Source of the DNA: PALSA-129 sp963842505 | Lineage (GTDB): Bacteria > Acidobacteriota > Terriglobia > Bryobacterales > Bryobacteraceae | Reading direction: 5' to 3' | DNA length: 64,000 nt | Assembly: GCA_963842505.1 (NCBI GenBank) | Contig: CAWJGZ010000001.1 | Location: forward strand, 2,170,001 to 2,234,000 | Part shown: positions 1 through 8,410 of the stretch, piece after piece | Position numbering within the stretch: the first letter of the stretch is position 1 | Layout of the letters: every line of letters begins with the position of its first letter | Notes under the pieces: generated by a model | Databases searched by the model: none | Told to the model about the DNA's origin: nothing | What the model saw: only the letters and a program-made list of their open reading frames with translations | Made by a program: the position numbers and the translations under genes

Positions 1-1239
1 TTTGATCTGGGCCCACCCCGTCAAACCTGGCCTGGTCGTCCAGCGCTGGTTATAAAACGGGATCTTTCGCGCGTATTCCTCCTCGGCCGATGGAACAAAA
101 GGCCGGGGCCCCACGAAATGCATCTCACCGCGCAAGATATTAAAGAGTTGCGGCAATTCATCCAACCGGAACCGGCGAATCCACTGCCCTACGCGAGTAA
201 TCCGGTTATCGTCTTCTTCCGCCGGACGCTGGTCATCGGATTTGAGACGCATCGAGCGAAACTTGTACAACGTGAACGGTTTCCCGTCCTTGCCGATGCG
301 GCGCTGTTTGAAGATTACCGGTCCCGGCGAATCCAGCCGGATTGCCAGGGCCACGAGAATCATCACCGGCAGGGAGACGATCAGTCCCACAATCGAGAGG
401 ACAATCGAGGCGAAGCGCTTGTACATCCTGATCCACCCGGAGATTTGGAATCCGGGTGAAAATAACAGCCATCCCAGCCGCAGAGAAGCTACCGGCACTT
501 TGTCGGTGAGGGCCTCATAGAAGTCCGGAGCATCCTGGACTTGCACACCACGCATCTTCAACCTCAACAGTGTCTCCACCGGCAACTGGCCTCGCCTGTC
601 TCCCATGCTGATGATGACGCACGAAACCTCTTCGCGCTGCACCACTTCGGACAGCTCCTCAAGCGTCCCGAGGCATGGTAAGGCGGAGACCGATCCCTGG
701 ATCGTGCGTTGGCTCCCGACGTACCCGACTAAGTGCAGTCCAAATTCCGGGCGCCGGGCAATTTCATCCGCCAGCGGCGCGGCGAGGGGTCCATCTCCCA
801 GCAGGATCGAGCGGTCCCGCAACTGCGAAGAGATGGTGAGCGAAACGTACAGCCGCCGCCAGGCCAGAACCATCACGCCTCCCAGGCCTATCCAGATGAT
901 GACCGGCCCTCGGCTCAGTCGTGCCGGCGGGTAGGCATAGTAGACCACGGCAAGAATGATGCAAACCGTGCCCAAAACATGCACGACCCGCGAGACTACC
1001 TCGCTAAATGCCCGCATGACGAACGAATCGTAGAGATCGTAGTAGTACATGCAAAGCACGCAGACCGTCGAAGCAAACAGCACGCGCAGCAGTCCATGAT
1101 CGTAGAGAATCGCGAGGTCGGCGTCTCTTCCAAACCAGACGCACATGGCCGCCAGAAGGGTCAAAACCGATAACACCCCTTCCGTGAAAGCCAGCAGCAG
1201 CGTTCGGCCGGGAAAGTAGACGTTGAACAGCCTAATCAT
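1..1239 (-). CDS. Priming sugar transferase (polyprenyl glycosylphosphotransferase), partial
   Basis: The gene starts with ATG at 1239 and its reading frame stays open to base 1, so the last residues (roughly 50 in this family) are missing. The N-terminal half is hydrophobic with several membrane segments and a CoA-binding-like region. The C-terminal half is the bacterial sugar transferase domain: YKFRSM near residue 327, DELPQLFNIL near 364, VGPRP near 377 and PGLTGWAQIK at the edge. Such enzymes transfer a sugar-phosphate onto undecaprenyl phosphate at the inner membrane to begin exopolysaccharide synthesis. The architecture fits the exosortase-associated EpsB/TIGR03013 type. The start lies inside the 3' end of the upstream kinase gene (ATGAATGATTAG), so the two are probably translationally coupled as the last gene of the leftward operon. 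Confidence 0.9.
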   Translation of the reverse strand, partial: MIRLFNVYFPGRTLLLAFTEGVLSVLTLLAAMCVWFGRDADLAILYDHGLLRVLFASTVCVLCMYYYDLYDSFVMRAFSEVVSRVVHVLGTVCIILAVVYYAYPPARLSRGPVIIWIGLGGVMVLAWRRLYVSLTISSQLRDRSILLGDGPLAAPLADEIARRPEFGLHLVGYVGSQRTIQGSVSALPCLGTLEELSEVVQREEVSCVIISMGDRRGQLPVETLLRLKMRGVQVQDAPDFYEALTDKVPVASLRLGWLLFSPGFQISGWIRMYKRFASIVLSIVGLIVSLPVMILVALAIRLDSPGPVIFKQRRIGKDGKPFTLYKFRSMRLKSDDQRPAEEDDNRITRVGQWIRRFRLDELPQLFNILRGEMHFVGPRPFVPSAEEEYARKIPFYNQRWTTRPGLTGWAQIK

Positions 1240-2020
1240 TCATCCCCCGGTAGTAGTAGTAATCATGGCTTCTCGGTCGGGCCAGAAACCAGTCCGGAAC
1301 ACAGTTCGTAATGACCCCGATCAGCTTCTCCTTTGAGATGCTCTGCAACGCCAGGAGACAGTGCTTCCGGTTGGTATAGTCCGGCCGCGCCACTAACACG
1401 ACGCCATCCGCCGCGGGCTGCACTAAATCGTAGTCAGCCACCACGCCCACCGGCGGCGTGTCGATGATGCAGTAGTCGAAGCGGTTCCGGATCTCGGCGC
1501 AAACCAGGGTCCATCGTTTCGATCCCAGCAGCTCCGCGGGGTTCTTGGTTCTTCGGCCGGCAGACAGAAAGTACAGCGTAGTCGTTTCGATCCGCAGGCT
1601 CATGATTGCTTCCTCGAGAGAACACTCGCCCGAGAGCACTTCCGTCAAGCCGGGAGACGCCGCGACATCGAACAGTTTGGCAAGGGCTGGGCGGCGGAAA
1701 TCCGCATCCACCAGCAGCACCGAAATCTCGTTCCTAAGAGCCAGGGAACCGGCGACGTTAGCCGCGGTGACACTCTTGCCGTCGCCCAATTGAGGACTGG
1801 AGATCGCAATGATGTACAACGGGCTGGGATGCTGCAGAATCTTGGTCCGAATGATCCGATACTGCTCGGCGGCTCGCTGATCCCGGCCGTCAAAGGGAAA
1901 TACCGGAGACCCGGCCTTGATTTCGACGGCCGCGGTCCGCACGCGATCCTTCCAGCCGTTGCCAAGCGAGAGCATTGCCTCGGGTGGCGTGTTGGTTTGC
2001 GACGGCGATTTCTTGTCCAT
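1232..2020 (-). CDS. CpsD/CapB-type tyrosine autokinase, exosortase-associated
   Basis: A 262-residue P-loop protein of the BY-kinase family. It has a Walker A region SSPQLGDGKS near residues 74-83, a Walker A' LLVDADFRRP near 102-111, and Walker B YCIIDTPP. The C-terminus carries a tyrosine cluster (HDYYYYRGM), the usual autophosphorylation tail. These kinases work with the Wzz-type protein encoded just upstream to control polysaccharide chain length and export. The chosen ATG at 2020 overlaps the stop of the upstream gene (TAATG) and follows GGAA at six bases. An in-frame ATG at 2032 is an alternative. The gene also overlaps the sugar transferase downstream. Confidence 0.9.
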   Translation of the reverse strand: MDKKSPSQTNTPPEAMLSLGNGWKDRVRTAAVEIKAGSPVFPFDGRDQRAAEQYRIIRTKILQHPSPLYIIAISSPQLGDGKSVTAANVAGSLALRNEISVLLVDADFRRPALAKLFDVAASPGLTEVLSGECSLEEAIMSLRIETTTLYFLSAGRRTKNPAELLGSKRWTLVCAEIRNRFDYCIIDTPPVGVVADYDLVQPAADGVVLVARPDYTNRKHCLLALQSISKEKLIGVITNCVPDWFLARPRSHDYYYYRGMND

Positions 2021-3786
2021 TACTGGTTCCATGTCCACCGCCCAATCTGGATTTTTCCCAAGTACAGTCCCACCGCCGTAGCGATCACAACCATCACCAT
2101 GATTACAACCAGGGAAGACACCACGGCCCGGCGTCCCCATCGGAGACTGGCTCCATGGAACGGTTCCTGCGCCGCGCCGGCAACTTCGGTGCGGGGAACG
2201 ATCATCGGGACGCGGCCCAGAATAGCCACCCCCTTAGGAAACTCCCATTCCCCCAGTAGAGTGTTCTTTCTGAATTCACGCCCCACCGATACAGCCAGTG
2301 CCAGTAGCAGGGCCCCGAAGGCGCCGAGGCCGCACAGCAATGGCCGGTTCGGCTTAACCGGCTTGTCGGGCATCCGCGCCGTATCGATTGTCACGAACCT
2401 CTCGGACTGTGCGGCGAGTTCCATTTGCGTGGCCATCTGCGCCGCCAGTTTCTTATCGAGCAGCGACTGGTAGTTGGCCTTGGAAATCTCATAGTCGCGA
2501 TTGATCTCCAATAATTCCTGCTCCCGGATCGGCAGCTTGGTCATCCGTTGCGCGTTCTGCGCGATGCTGCCCAGAATCTGCTTGCGCTCATCGTTCAGCG
2601 ACTCGATCTGCGCGACGGCAACATCCCGCTGCGCGGCCAGGGACTCCATGCGTTCGCGCTCATGCAGCAAAGCCTCGTTCAGTTGGGGAGATCGGCTCGT
2701 GGTGTTGGTCGCTACGGCAGGCCCCGACCCATCGGACTGGCCTTGTTTGGAAGTTCCGGGCTTCTGACCGGCGTCATTCGGTTTCTGGGCTCCGGCTTGA
2801 AGCATTTTCTCTCTTTCTTCCTCTTCCTGGCGTACCAGGGGGATGAGCCCTTTTAGCTCCCGCACTTCCTCCATGTTGTCCGTGTATTTCAGGCGGAGCT
2901 CATCCAACTGTCTTTGAAGCTGCGCGGAGGTCCTCGCCGGCTGGCCGTTGGGCAGCGTCGCAGAATCGTTAGGTTTGTTGATCTGGCTCATGATCTCGAT
3001 CAGGCTCTCGGCGGAAGTCTGTGCCGAAGCTATCGACGCTTCGATGAGTTGTTTGTTCTGCTCGGCCCGCTGAATCGAATCGTTGGTCCCTTGCAGGCGG
3101 ATCTGAAGTTGGGAGTTCGTCGCCAGTAGAGAGTTTTCCTGCTGCGGGAGTTCGCCGTTGTATTTTTGCTTGAATTCGCTTAGCTTGGCCTCCTGCTCCT
3201 CTAAGAGCCTTTTGGCTTCGTCGAGCTGCGTTTCAAGAAACTTGGTCGTACCCTGCGCCTGGTCTTCGCGAGTGCTCAGATTCTCGTCAATGAAAGCGTT
3301 CCCGAGCTCATTGGTGACCAGGGCAACCACGTTTGGGTCCACGCCTTGGTAGGACACGCGGAACGCGGAGGGATGCGAATCGCCGCGAGACGCCTTGCTC
3401 ATCCAGTTCTCTACGACCTCAGTTCCAATGTCCGCCCTCATCATCTCGATGACGTCTTCCTGGGGGCGCGTCCGGCGCTGGTCGTGGTACAGATCGTATT
3501 TCTGGATGATCGCGAGCAGGCGGTTGTAGCTGAGGATCTGTTGGCTCAGGGCGGCGAGGCGGTCCTGGAGAACCGTGTTCACCGTGGATGCCACGAATTT
3601 TTCGGGAATTCTCTGGGTCTGAATCATGATGATCGTGTCGGCCCGGTAAATCGCCGGGAGCCTCATGACCGCCACTACCGCCGCCCCGGTGGTGACCACC
3701 CACACCAGCGCGAACGCCAGCTTGTGCTTCCAGAACATCCGGACCAGCGAGAGGGGCCCGAGTTTGAAACTATTGCGAGCTGCCAT
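2020..3786 (-). CDS. Polysaccharide chain-length determinant (Wzz/GNVR family)
   Basis: A 588-residue inner-membrane protein. There is a membrane segment near residues 18-40, a long periplasmic part rich in Glu, Gln and Lys heptads predicted as coiled coil (about 160-430), a conserved PDKPVKPNRP turn before a second membrane segment (about 483-501), and an extra third hydrophobic segment at about 554-575. Classical Wzz proteins end after the second segment, so the C-terminal extension is unusual. The family (exosortase-associated TIGR03007 type) sets polymer length together with the kinase encoded downstream. It is first in the operon wzz-like / kinase / sugar transferase. A sigma54-type promoter lies 67 bp upstream. 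The ribosome-binding site at 3786 is weak. Confidence 0.88.
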   Translation of the reverse strand: MAARNSFKLGPLSLVRMFWKHKLAFALVWVVTTGAAVVAVMRLPAIYRADTIIMIQTQRIPEKFVASTVNTVLQDRLAALSQQILSYNRLLAIIQKYDLYHDQRRTRPQEDVIEMMRADIGTEVVENWMSKASRGDSHPSAFRVSYQGVDPNVVALVTNELGNAFIDENLSTREDQAQGTTKFLETQLDEAKRLLEEQEAKLSEFKQKYNGELPQQENSLLATNSQLQIRLQGTNDSIQRAEQNKQLIEASIASAQTSAESLIEIMSQINKPNDSATLPNGQPARTSAQLQRQLDELRLKYTDNMEEVRELKGLIPLVRQEEEEREKMLQAGAQKPNDAGQKPGTSKQGQSDGSGPAVATNTTSRSPQLNEALLHERERMESLAAQRDVAVAQIESLNDERKQILGSIAQNAQRMTKLPIREQELLEINRDYEISKANYQSLLDKKLAAQMATQMELAAQSERFVTIDTARMPDKPVKPNRPLLCGLGAFGALLLALAVSVGREFRKNTLLGEWEFPKGVAILGRVPMIVPRTEVAGAAQEPFHGASLRWGRRAVVSSLVVIMVMVVIATAVGLYLGKIQIGRWTWNQ

Positions 3787-3852
3787 GGCTTGATTCGCTA
3801 CTTTCGCTTACGAGCATTGGGCCGATCTTCCGAAACGGTGACTTGTGCCATG

Positions 3853-3868
3853 AGCAAGTTACCAGCCA
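3853..3868 (-). promoter_or_regulatory. Sigma54 promoter for the wzz-like operon
   Basis: Read on the minus strand the bases are TGGCTGGTAACTTGCT, matching the TGGcacg-N4-TTGCw consensus at the invariant GG and GC with exact spacing. It lies in the divergent 442-bp gap between the polysaccharide operon and the exosortase gene. Confidence 0.6.
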
Positions 3869-4228
3869 AAGATCGGCCTCAAGAGTACTGGTACCAGTGC
3901 AGTGAGGACATCCCAAGATACCCATAGAAGCCTGGCGGATGGAGTGACGCTCGCAAGAGCGATTTCCCTGGCCATAAAACCGTTAGTTTGGCCTTTGGTC
4001 TCGGGCTGGTTCCGCCGGCTGCCGGTCTGCTTCACCTGTCCTATTAGGTTTGCTGGCCATAATTGAGATTCTTTTGCATCTGATGCCAAAGTTTTTCACA
4101 TTCAAGAGGCTCCCTGGAGAAAAAACTTCTACCGGCGCTCTGGGTGAGCTCCGTGCGGCCCTCGACGTGCAAGCATGGACCGGCCCGAGTTCCGTGTTTT
4201 GCACAGCTAGGATCTAAGCTTGTCTGGG
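3869..4228. other. Divergent intergenic region, exosortase side
   Basis: The rest of the gap between the polysaccharide operon and the exosortase gene. I found no sigma54 site with correct spacing facing the exosortase; the closest match has one base too many between its elements. Short ORFs here look like chance frames. Confidence 0.4.
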
Positions 4229-5122
4229 ATGTCAGCTCAAATCGCGCCACAAGGTGTGGCCAAGCCGGCCGCGCAGCCGTTTGTCTGGTGGCGTAGGCAC
4301 TGGCGGCTGCTTGCTATCTCCTCGCTGGTAATAGCGTTATATGGAGACGTGGTTGTCTCCTGGATGCAGGACTGGTGGTCCAACGAAACCTACTCCCACG
4401 GCTTTCTGGCGGCTGCGATCGCACTATATGTGGCCTGGAGGCAACGCAGCGCCACGCTGGCGTTGCCGGCGATCCCCAGCACTAAAGGTCTGATCCTGAC
4501 CTTGGCTTCCGTGCTGATGTTCCTCGTGGGCAAGCTAGGCGCGGAATTCTTCACCACGCGCATGTCATTGCTTGTGCTGGCGTGTGGACTCACCTGGACT
4601 TTCTGGGGTTTCCCGCGGCTGAGGCGGCTTGCCTTTCCCTTGCTGCTGTTGGCTTCCGTAGTGCCGCTTCCGGTAATTCTCTTTAACAAGTTGGCCGCCC
4701 CGCTGCAATTGCTGGCCTCGGGGATCGGTACCCAGGTGGCACAAGCATTCGGCGCGTCTATTTTCCGGGACGGCAACGTGATCCAACTCCCCAACACGAC
4801 ACTGGGTGTTGCGGAGGCTTGCAGTGGACTTCGCTCGCTGGCCTCATTGACGGTGGGGGCTCTTCTGCTTGGCTATGTGGAACGGTTGACGACTCCGGCC
4901 CGTGTGCTGGTGCTGCTGCTGGCCATTCCGATAGCCGTTTTGTTCAACGTGCTACGGGTTGCCGGCACCGCTTTGCTGGCCGACCAACATCCGGATCTGG
5001 CGATGGGATTCTATCACTCCCTCACTGGCTGGCTGGTTTTCGTGGGAGGTTTCGGGACGCTGTACGCTTCAGCCAAACTCCTTCGGCTGATTCTGGACCG
5101 AAAACGGAGGCTGGCGGCATGA
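4229..5122 (+). CDS. Exosortase (EpsH/XrtA family transpeptidase)
   Basis: A 297-residue polytopic membrane protein, the sorting enzyme for PEP-CTERM proteins. The three catalytic residues are visible: Cys198 in AEACSGLRSL, Arg243 in FNVLRVAGTALLAD and His263 in GFYHSLTGWLVF, all placed as usual near the outer face of late membrane helices. It cleaves the PEP-CTERM tail of exported proteins and is thought to link them to a surface polymer, which fits the polysaccharide operon next door and the three PEP-CTERM substrates downstream. The ATG at 4229 was chosen; an in-frame TTG lies at 4220. Its stop overlaps the epsI start by four bases (ATGA). Confidence 0.95.
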   Translation: MSAQIAPQGVAKPAAQPFVWWRRHWRLLAISSLVIALYGDVVVSWMQDWWSNETYSHGFLAAAIALYVAWRQRSATLALPAIPSTKGLILTLASVLMFLVGKLGAEFFTTRMSLLVLACGLTWTFWGFPRLRRLAFPLLLLASVVPLPVILFNKLAAPLQLLASGIGTQVAQAFGASIFRDGNVIQLPNTTLGVAEACSGLRSLASLTVGALLLGYVERLTTPARVLVLLLAIPIAVLFNVLRVAGTALLADQHPDLAMGFYHSLTGWLVFVGGFGTLYASAKLLRLILDRKRRLAA

Positions 5123-5751
5123 CTGCGGGATGGCGTTTTGGCAGTACTCTTTGCTTGTTAGCCGGCAGCCTGAGCGTCTCGGTTTTGAACGACCACCGGA
5201 AGCCGCGGCCGCTCGTCTATCCCCTCAGCAGCATCGAAAAATCTATTGGCGGTTGGACCGCAACCGACGATCCACCTTTCACGGAGGTCATCGAAGCCTC
5301 CTTGAATGCCACGTCATACCTTTCGCGGACCTACCGTCGCGGCCCGGCGCAGATGAACCTGTTCATCGCGTTCTACCAGCAGGAGCGGGCCGGTGAGAGC
5401 ATGCACTCGCCAAAGTATTGTCTGGCAGGCGGCGGCTGGGAGATGGTTGACTCCGGCATGGTGGCCGTTCAGTTCAGCAGACGCACCGCGCGAATCAACA
5501 ACTACCTGCTCTACAAGGGTGGGGAGCACGCCCGGATCTTGTATTGGTACCAGGGGCGGCGGAGGGTGGTTGCGGACGAGTATTTCACCAAGATGTACCT
5601 GGTATGGGATGCCCTTCGGTACGGCGAGACCTCCGGTTCCATTGTGAGAATCACGTTGGGTGAACAGCCGGGCGCCTTGCTGGAAGGAGTAGCGTTCGCC
5701 GGCCAGGTGCTGCAAGAAATTGGACGCTGCTTCGGCTCCAATCAACCGTAA
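5119..5751 (+). CDS. epsI: Exosortase-associated protein EpsI
   Basis: A 210-residue protein with an N-terminal hydrophobic signal/anchor and the periplasmic EpsI domain. The typical motif MHSPKYCLAGGGW lies near residue 95 and the block NYLLYKGG..ARILYWYQGR, followed by ADEYFTKMYLVWDAL, is present. In exosortase systems EpsI is either fused to the exosortase or encoded next to it, and it is needed for polymer production or sorting; its biochemical role is unresolved. The ATG at 5119 overlaps the exosortase stop, so the two are translationally coupled. The frame is also open upstream inside the exosortase gene, but that part is a shadow. Confidence 0.9.
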   Translation: MTAGWRFGSTLCLLAGSLSVSVLNDHRKPRPLVYPLSSIEKSIGGWTATDDPPFTEVIEASLNATSYLSRTYRRGPAQMNLFIAFYQQERAGESMHSPKYCLAGGGWEMVDSGMVAVQFSRRTARINNYLLYKGGEHARILYWYQGRRRVVADEYFTKMYLVWDALRYGETSGSIVRITLGEQPGALLEGVAFAGQVLQEIGRCFGSNQP

Positions 5752-6070
5752 GCTTCCTGATTCCCATATGCCTCTAGCCCGCCGGCGGTACGATATCGAC
5801 ACCAGCAAGGCCAGGTGAGGCTAGCCTCATCCCGTTGCCCTGCGCTGCCCTCCGAACCTCTGAGCAGACTCTTGAACTTGGTTCCTTCGGGCACCACATC
5901 AAAGTCGCACATTCCGGCTTGTCGCGCTCAAGCCGGGTCGAGTGGTTGCGAGGATCAGAAACAGCAGGGAAGATAGCGTGGCCTGCCGCGGCATCGGCGG
6001 TGTGCCTGCCGTTCCGGAGCGCGTTGCAGCCATGAACAGGAATACGATATGTAAATTTCGGGAGCAAATG
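5752..6070. other. Intergenic region with homology to 7298-7392
   Basis: No convincing gene. From about 5980 rightward the sequence resembles that near 7300 (shared CTGCCGTT, TTGCAGCCATG and ACGNTATG blocks), meaning that the duplicated 3' cassette of the two neighbouring PEP-CTERM genes extends past their terminators. Confidence 0.5.
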
Positions 6071-6106
6071 AAAAGGGCTCCGCGGTTCGGAACAGACCGG
6101 GAGCCC
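6071..6106 (-). terminator. Rho-independent terminator of first PEP-CTERM gene
   Basis: GGGCTCC (6075-6081) pairs with GGAGCCC (6100-6106), extended by four inner pairs past a bulge. On the minus strand the stem is followed by TTTT. The same hairpin recurs at 7393-7428. Confidence 0.75.
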
Positions 6107-6143
6107 ATGATTCTGCGGAATGACTGTACTCGATAGCCTACGA

Positions 6144-6887
6144 TTACGTAAGGCGCGCTGCCAGTTTCCTGCCCACGACCAGTAGGCACCCGCCCAGCAG
6201 CAAGAGCGACATAGGTTCTGGAGTTGGCACATAATAGCCGGCATCCTCCGCATCGTTGGAAGTCTTGTCGCCCGGGAGCTGCTGTATTTGAGCATTATTT
6301 GCAAAGAAGCCAACCTCGGCCTCAAAGCCATGGCTATACGCCGTCGCGTCGTATCCCGTGGTAGGGGTGAGTACGTTAGCCGCGTCGTTAGTCGTGGCCG
6401 ACCACTTTGTATTGCCGGTACCGGGGGTCAAGAAAAAGATGACCTCGGGGAGCTTCCCGGCACCGCTTCCAAGGTCCATAGTCCCGAAAGTGTCAAATCC
6501 TCCCGTCGTGACATCAGGGCCGTTGTTTCCCGTGACTGAGTAGGCCCCGTTAACGTTAAGCCACACGGGAGAGGGAATGTCGCCGCCAGGCAGGGACGTG
6601 GACGAGCCGTCAGTCGGTGTGAAAGCAACCTCGGCGCAAAAAGAAGCCCCGCCCGGACAACCTGCTGCGACACCGTCACTCACCGCAGTCGCATTCGAAA
6701 CATTCGTTGTGACGGTTACCGTTACTAGGTACGCAAGAGGGGTGGTACCGCCGCTCTGGTCGCCCGCACCCGCCCATAGATCGTTCGCTATCGTCGATAG
6801 GTTAAAACTAATTTGGTCGGCACGGGCCGATGAACCCATAACCAGCATCAGCCCAAAAACCGCAAGCAGGAAAAACAGTCTCCGCAT
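6144..6887 (-). CDS. PEP-CTERM sorting-domain protein 1
   Basis: A 247-residue exported protein. It has a signal peptide (MRRLFFLLAVFGLML, cleavage after SSARA), a Gly/Thr/Ser-rich exported part with no recognised fold, and a C-terminal PEP-CTERM tag: VPTPEP, a hydrophobic helix LLLLGGCLLVVG and basic RKLAARL. The exosortase should recognise the tag. GGAGGA lies eight bases before ATG 6887; another ATG two codons upstream is too close to it. A sigma54 site lies about 70 bp upstream and a strong hairpin terminator follows. Its last 80 bases and downstream region closely match those of the next PEP-CTERM gene, although the exported parts differ. Confidence 0.9.
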   Translation of the reverse strand: MRRLFFLLAVFGLMLVMGSSARADQISFNLSTIANDLWAGAGDQSGGTTPLAYLVTVTVTTNVSNATAVSDGVAAGCPGGASFCAEVAFTPTDGSSTSLPGGDIPSPVWLNVNGAYSVTGNNGPDVTTGGFDTFGTMDLGSGAGKLPEVIFFLTPGTGNTKWSATTNDAANVLTPTTGYDATAYSHGFEAEVGFFANNAQIQQLPGDKTSNDAEDAGYYVPTPEPMSLLLLGGCLLVVGRKLAARLT

Positions 6888-6955
6888 AGTCATTTTCCTC
6901 CAATCCAAGAATCGAATCCTACTATCCTGTCCGATAGGGATAGCGCTTGCCGATG

Positions 6956-6971
6956 AGCAATTTCGGCACCA
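6956..6971 (-). promoter_or_regulatory. Sigma54 promoter for PEP-CTERM gene 1
   Basis: The minus strand reads TGGTGCCGAAATTGCT, with GG and GC in the exact sigma54 spacing and a TTGCT -12 element. The start of transcription would fall roughly 57 bp before the ATG. Confidence 0.65.
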
Positions 6972-7392
6972 GTTCATTCCACCGCAGATCCTGTACCTCG
7001 GCCAGCCCGGTAAGCTAAACGGAACAAAGGACTAAGTTCCTAGGTTCTACCTCCCATCCGGGGCCCGAAAGCCACCACTCGGCCGATCCCCTGATCCCAG
7101 AATTTTGGAGTGTCGGAGGGTTTTCGGGAATTGTTCCTATCGCAAATTCGGTCCAGGCCAATTCTGGGTCTGATTCCGGCTTGCGTCCGGTGAGTGAGTT
7201 CGCGAAAGGCGACAAAGAAGATGTCTCGGCCGTAGTTGAAGGTTGCAGGCGGTCGGCGAATTCATCTTAACGCTATTTTCTCCTTTGAAGGCTGAGCGGT
7301 GGCCTTCCTCAGCACCGGCACTGTGTCTGCCGTTGCGGGGCGCCTGCAGCCATGGGCAGGGGAGTACGCTATGAGAATTCCAGGAACAAATG
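6972..7392. other. Intergenic region between PEP-CTERM genes
   Basis: No gene seen. 7061-7090 contains a CCGGGGCC..CACTCGGCCGATCC block that recurs inverted near 46061-46095. 7298-7392 is the downstream part of the duplicated cassette shared with 5980-6070. Confidence 0.4.
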
Positions 7393-7428
7393 AAAAGGGC
7401 TCCGCGGTTCGGGAAGAACCGGGAGCCC
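7393..7428 (-). terminator. Rho-independent terminator of second PEP-CTERM gene
   Basis: GGGCTCC (7397-7403) pairs with GGAGCCC (7422-7428) and the inner GGTTC with GAACC (7406-7420). TTTT follows on the minus strand. Near-identical to the hairpin at 6071-6106. Confidence 0.75.
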
Positions 7429-7467
7429 GTGGTCCTGTACAGAATGAGTGTACTTGGCAGCCTTCGA

Positions 7468-8223
7468 TTACACCAGGCGCGCTGTGAGTTTTCGACCTAC
7501 GACGAGTAGGCATCCGCCCAGCAGCAGGAGCGACATAGGTTCAGGGACACCGGTTACATTGCCGTCCACACTAAACGAAACGGTACCAGCATTTGCATCG
7601 GTAAACACCTGGTCGAGCGTCAGCGAATAGTTTGGGACTGCGGCAATTGAACCACCGGCCGCCGACCCATGGTTGCTACTGGTAAAGGGGCCAACCGTGC
7701 CAATCAGGTAAGTCTCGGCAAAGATCCCGTTTCCATTGTCGAAATATGCACTCTCGCTGGTGGTGCCCGATCCCGTCTGCGTCGAGCTGTAGGTCGTCGT
7801 GAAGCCGCCGGCACCTACGGCAATGCCGAAATTGATATCGCTGTATTGGATATGTAGCGAGTCCGAACTGCATCCAGTGAAACCACCGCCAGTGCAGGTT
7901 GCCGTCAACGAGGTGAGATCTAGCCCATATGGCGTCAAGCCGGGCGACATGCTGGTCCCGCTGGCTACATTGATCATCCATCCGTCGATAGTTCCGTTCA
8001 CACTGTCAGTACCAGCTGAGGTATTTGTGTCGAGACTGAGAGTGCTGCACGCGCTGTCGAGAGTCGACCCTTTATTGCAAGTGCTAGTAACCAGGGGGGA
8101 AGTACTCCCGTCCGTAATGATGGCGGAATAATTCCCAGCGGTGATCTGGAGCTCGTCCGTCGTCGTGGCAAAGGCTGTTCCCAAACCAATGGTCAAAAGT
8201 GAAGCTAGCAGCGCTGTTTTCAT
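7468..8223 (-). CDS. PEP-CTERM sorting-domain protein 2
   Basis: A 251-residue exported protein. The start ATG 8223 follows GGGGA at seven bases and gives the signal peptide MKTALLASLLTIGLGTAFA. The middle is Thr/Ser/Gly rich with several Cys (for example TGCSSDS) and no known fold. The C-terminus is GVPEPMSLLLLGGCLLVVG then RKLTARLV, a PEP-CTERM tag almost identical to that of the preceding protein. An upstream sigma54 site, the exosortase and the TPR lipoprotein place it in the same sorting system. The exported part is unrelated to protein 1, so the shared 3' end suggests exchange or duplication of the tag. Confidence 0.9.
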   Translation of the reverse strand: MKTALLASLLTIGLGTAFATTTDELQITAGNYSAIITDGSTSPLVTSTCNKGSTLDSACSTLSLDTNTSAGTDSVNGTIDGWMINVASGTSMSPGLTPYGLDLTSLTATCTGGGFTGCSSDSLHIQYSDINFGIAVGAGGFTTTYSSTQTGSGTTSESAYFDNGNGIFAETYLIGTVGPFTSSNHGSAAGGSIAAVPNYSLTLDQVFTDANAGTVSFSVDGNVTGVPEPMSLLLLGGCLLVVGRKLTARLV

Positions 8224-8283
8224 GACAATTCCCCATTCTGTCCGATGGCCTACCATTGTTCCTTCTCGGAGGCTGTACCTTGG

Positions 8284-8299
8284 TGCACACAGATTGCCA
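8284..8299 (-). promoter_or_regulatory. Sigma54 promoter for PEP-CTERM gene 2
   Basis: The minus strand reads TGGCAATCTGTGTGCA. The first five bases and the TGCA of the -12 element match consensus with exact spacing, 61 bp upstream of the ATG and inside the 187-bp gap after the TPR gene. Confidence 0.65.
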
Positions 8300-8410
8300 A
8301 ACCCAGCCTCGCGCTACCCGATTGATTTTTAAGAAGATACGAATCTAGCTGCCGCGCCTAAAGTCCCAAACTTCAGGACTTTGTGACAAAGCCTAGGTGC
8401 GCGGCATTTT

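Noticed and set aside
4036..4052. TGGTTCCGCCGGCTGC as a sigma54 site for the exosortase
   Set aside because: One base too many between GG and GC; sigma54 does not tolerate this well.
5774..6331. A 185-codon leftward open frame near epsI
   Set aside because: It runs through the terminator and the tag end of PEP-CTERM gene 1 in another frame and has no domain.
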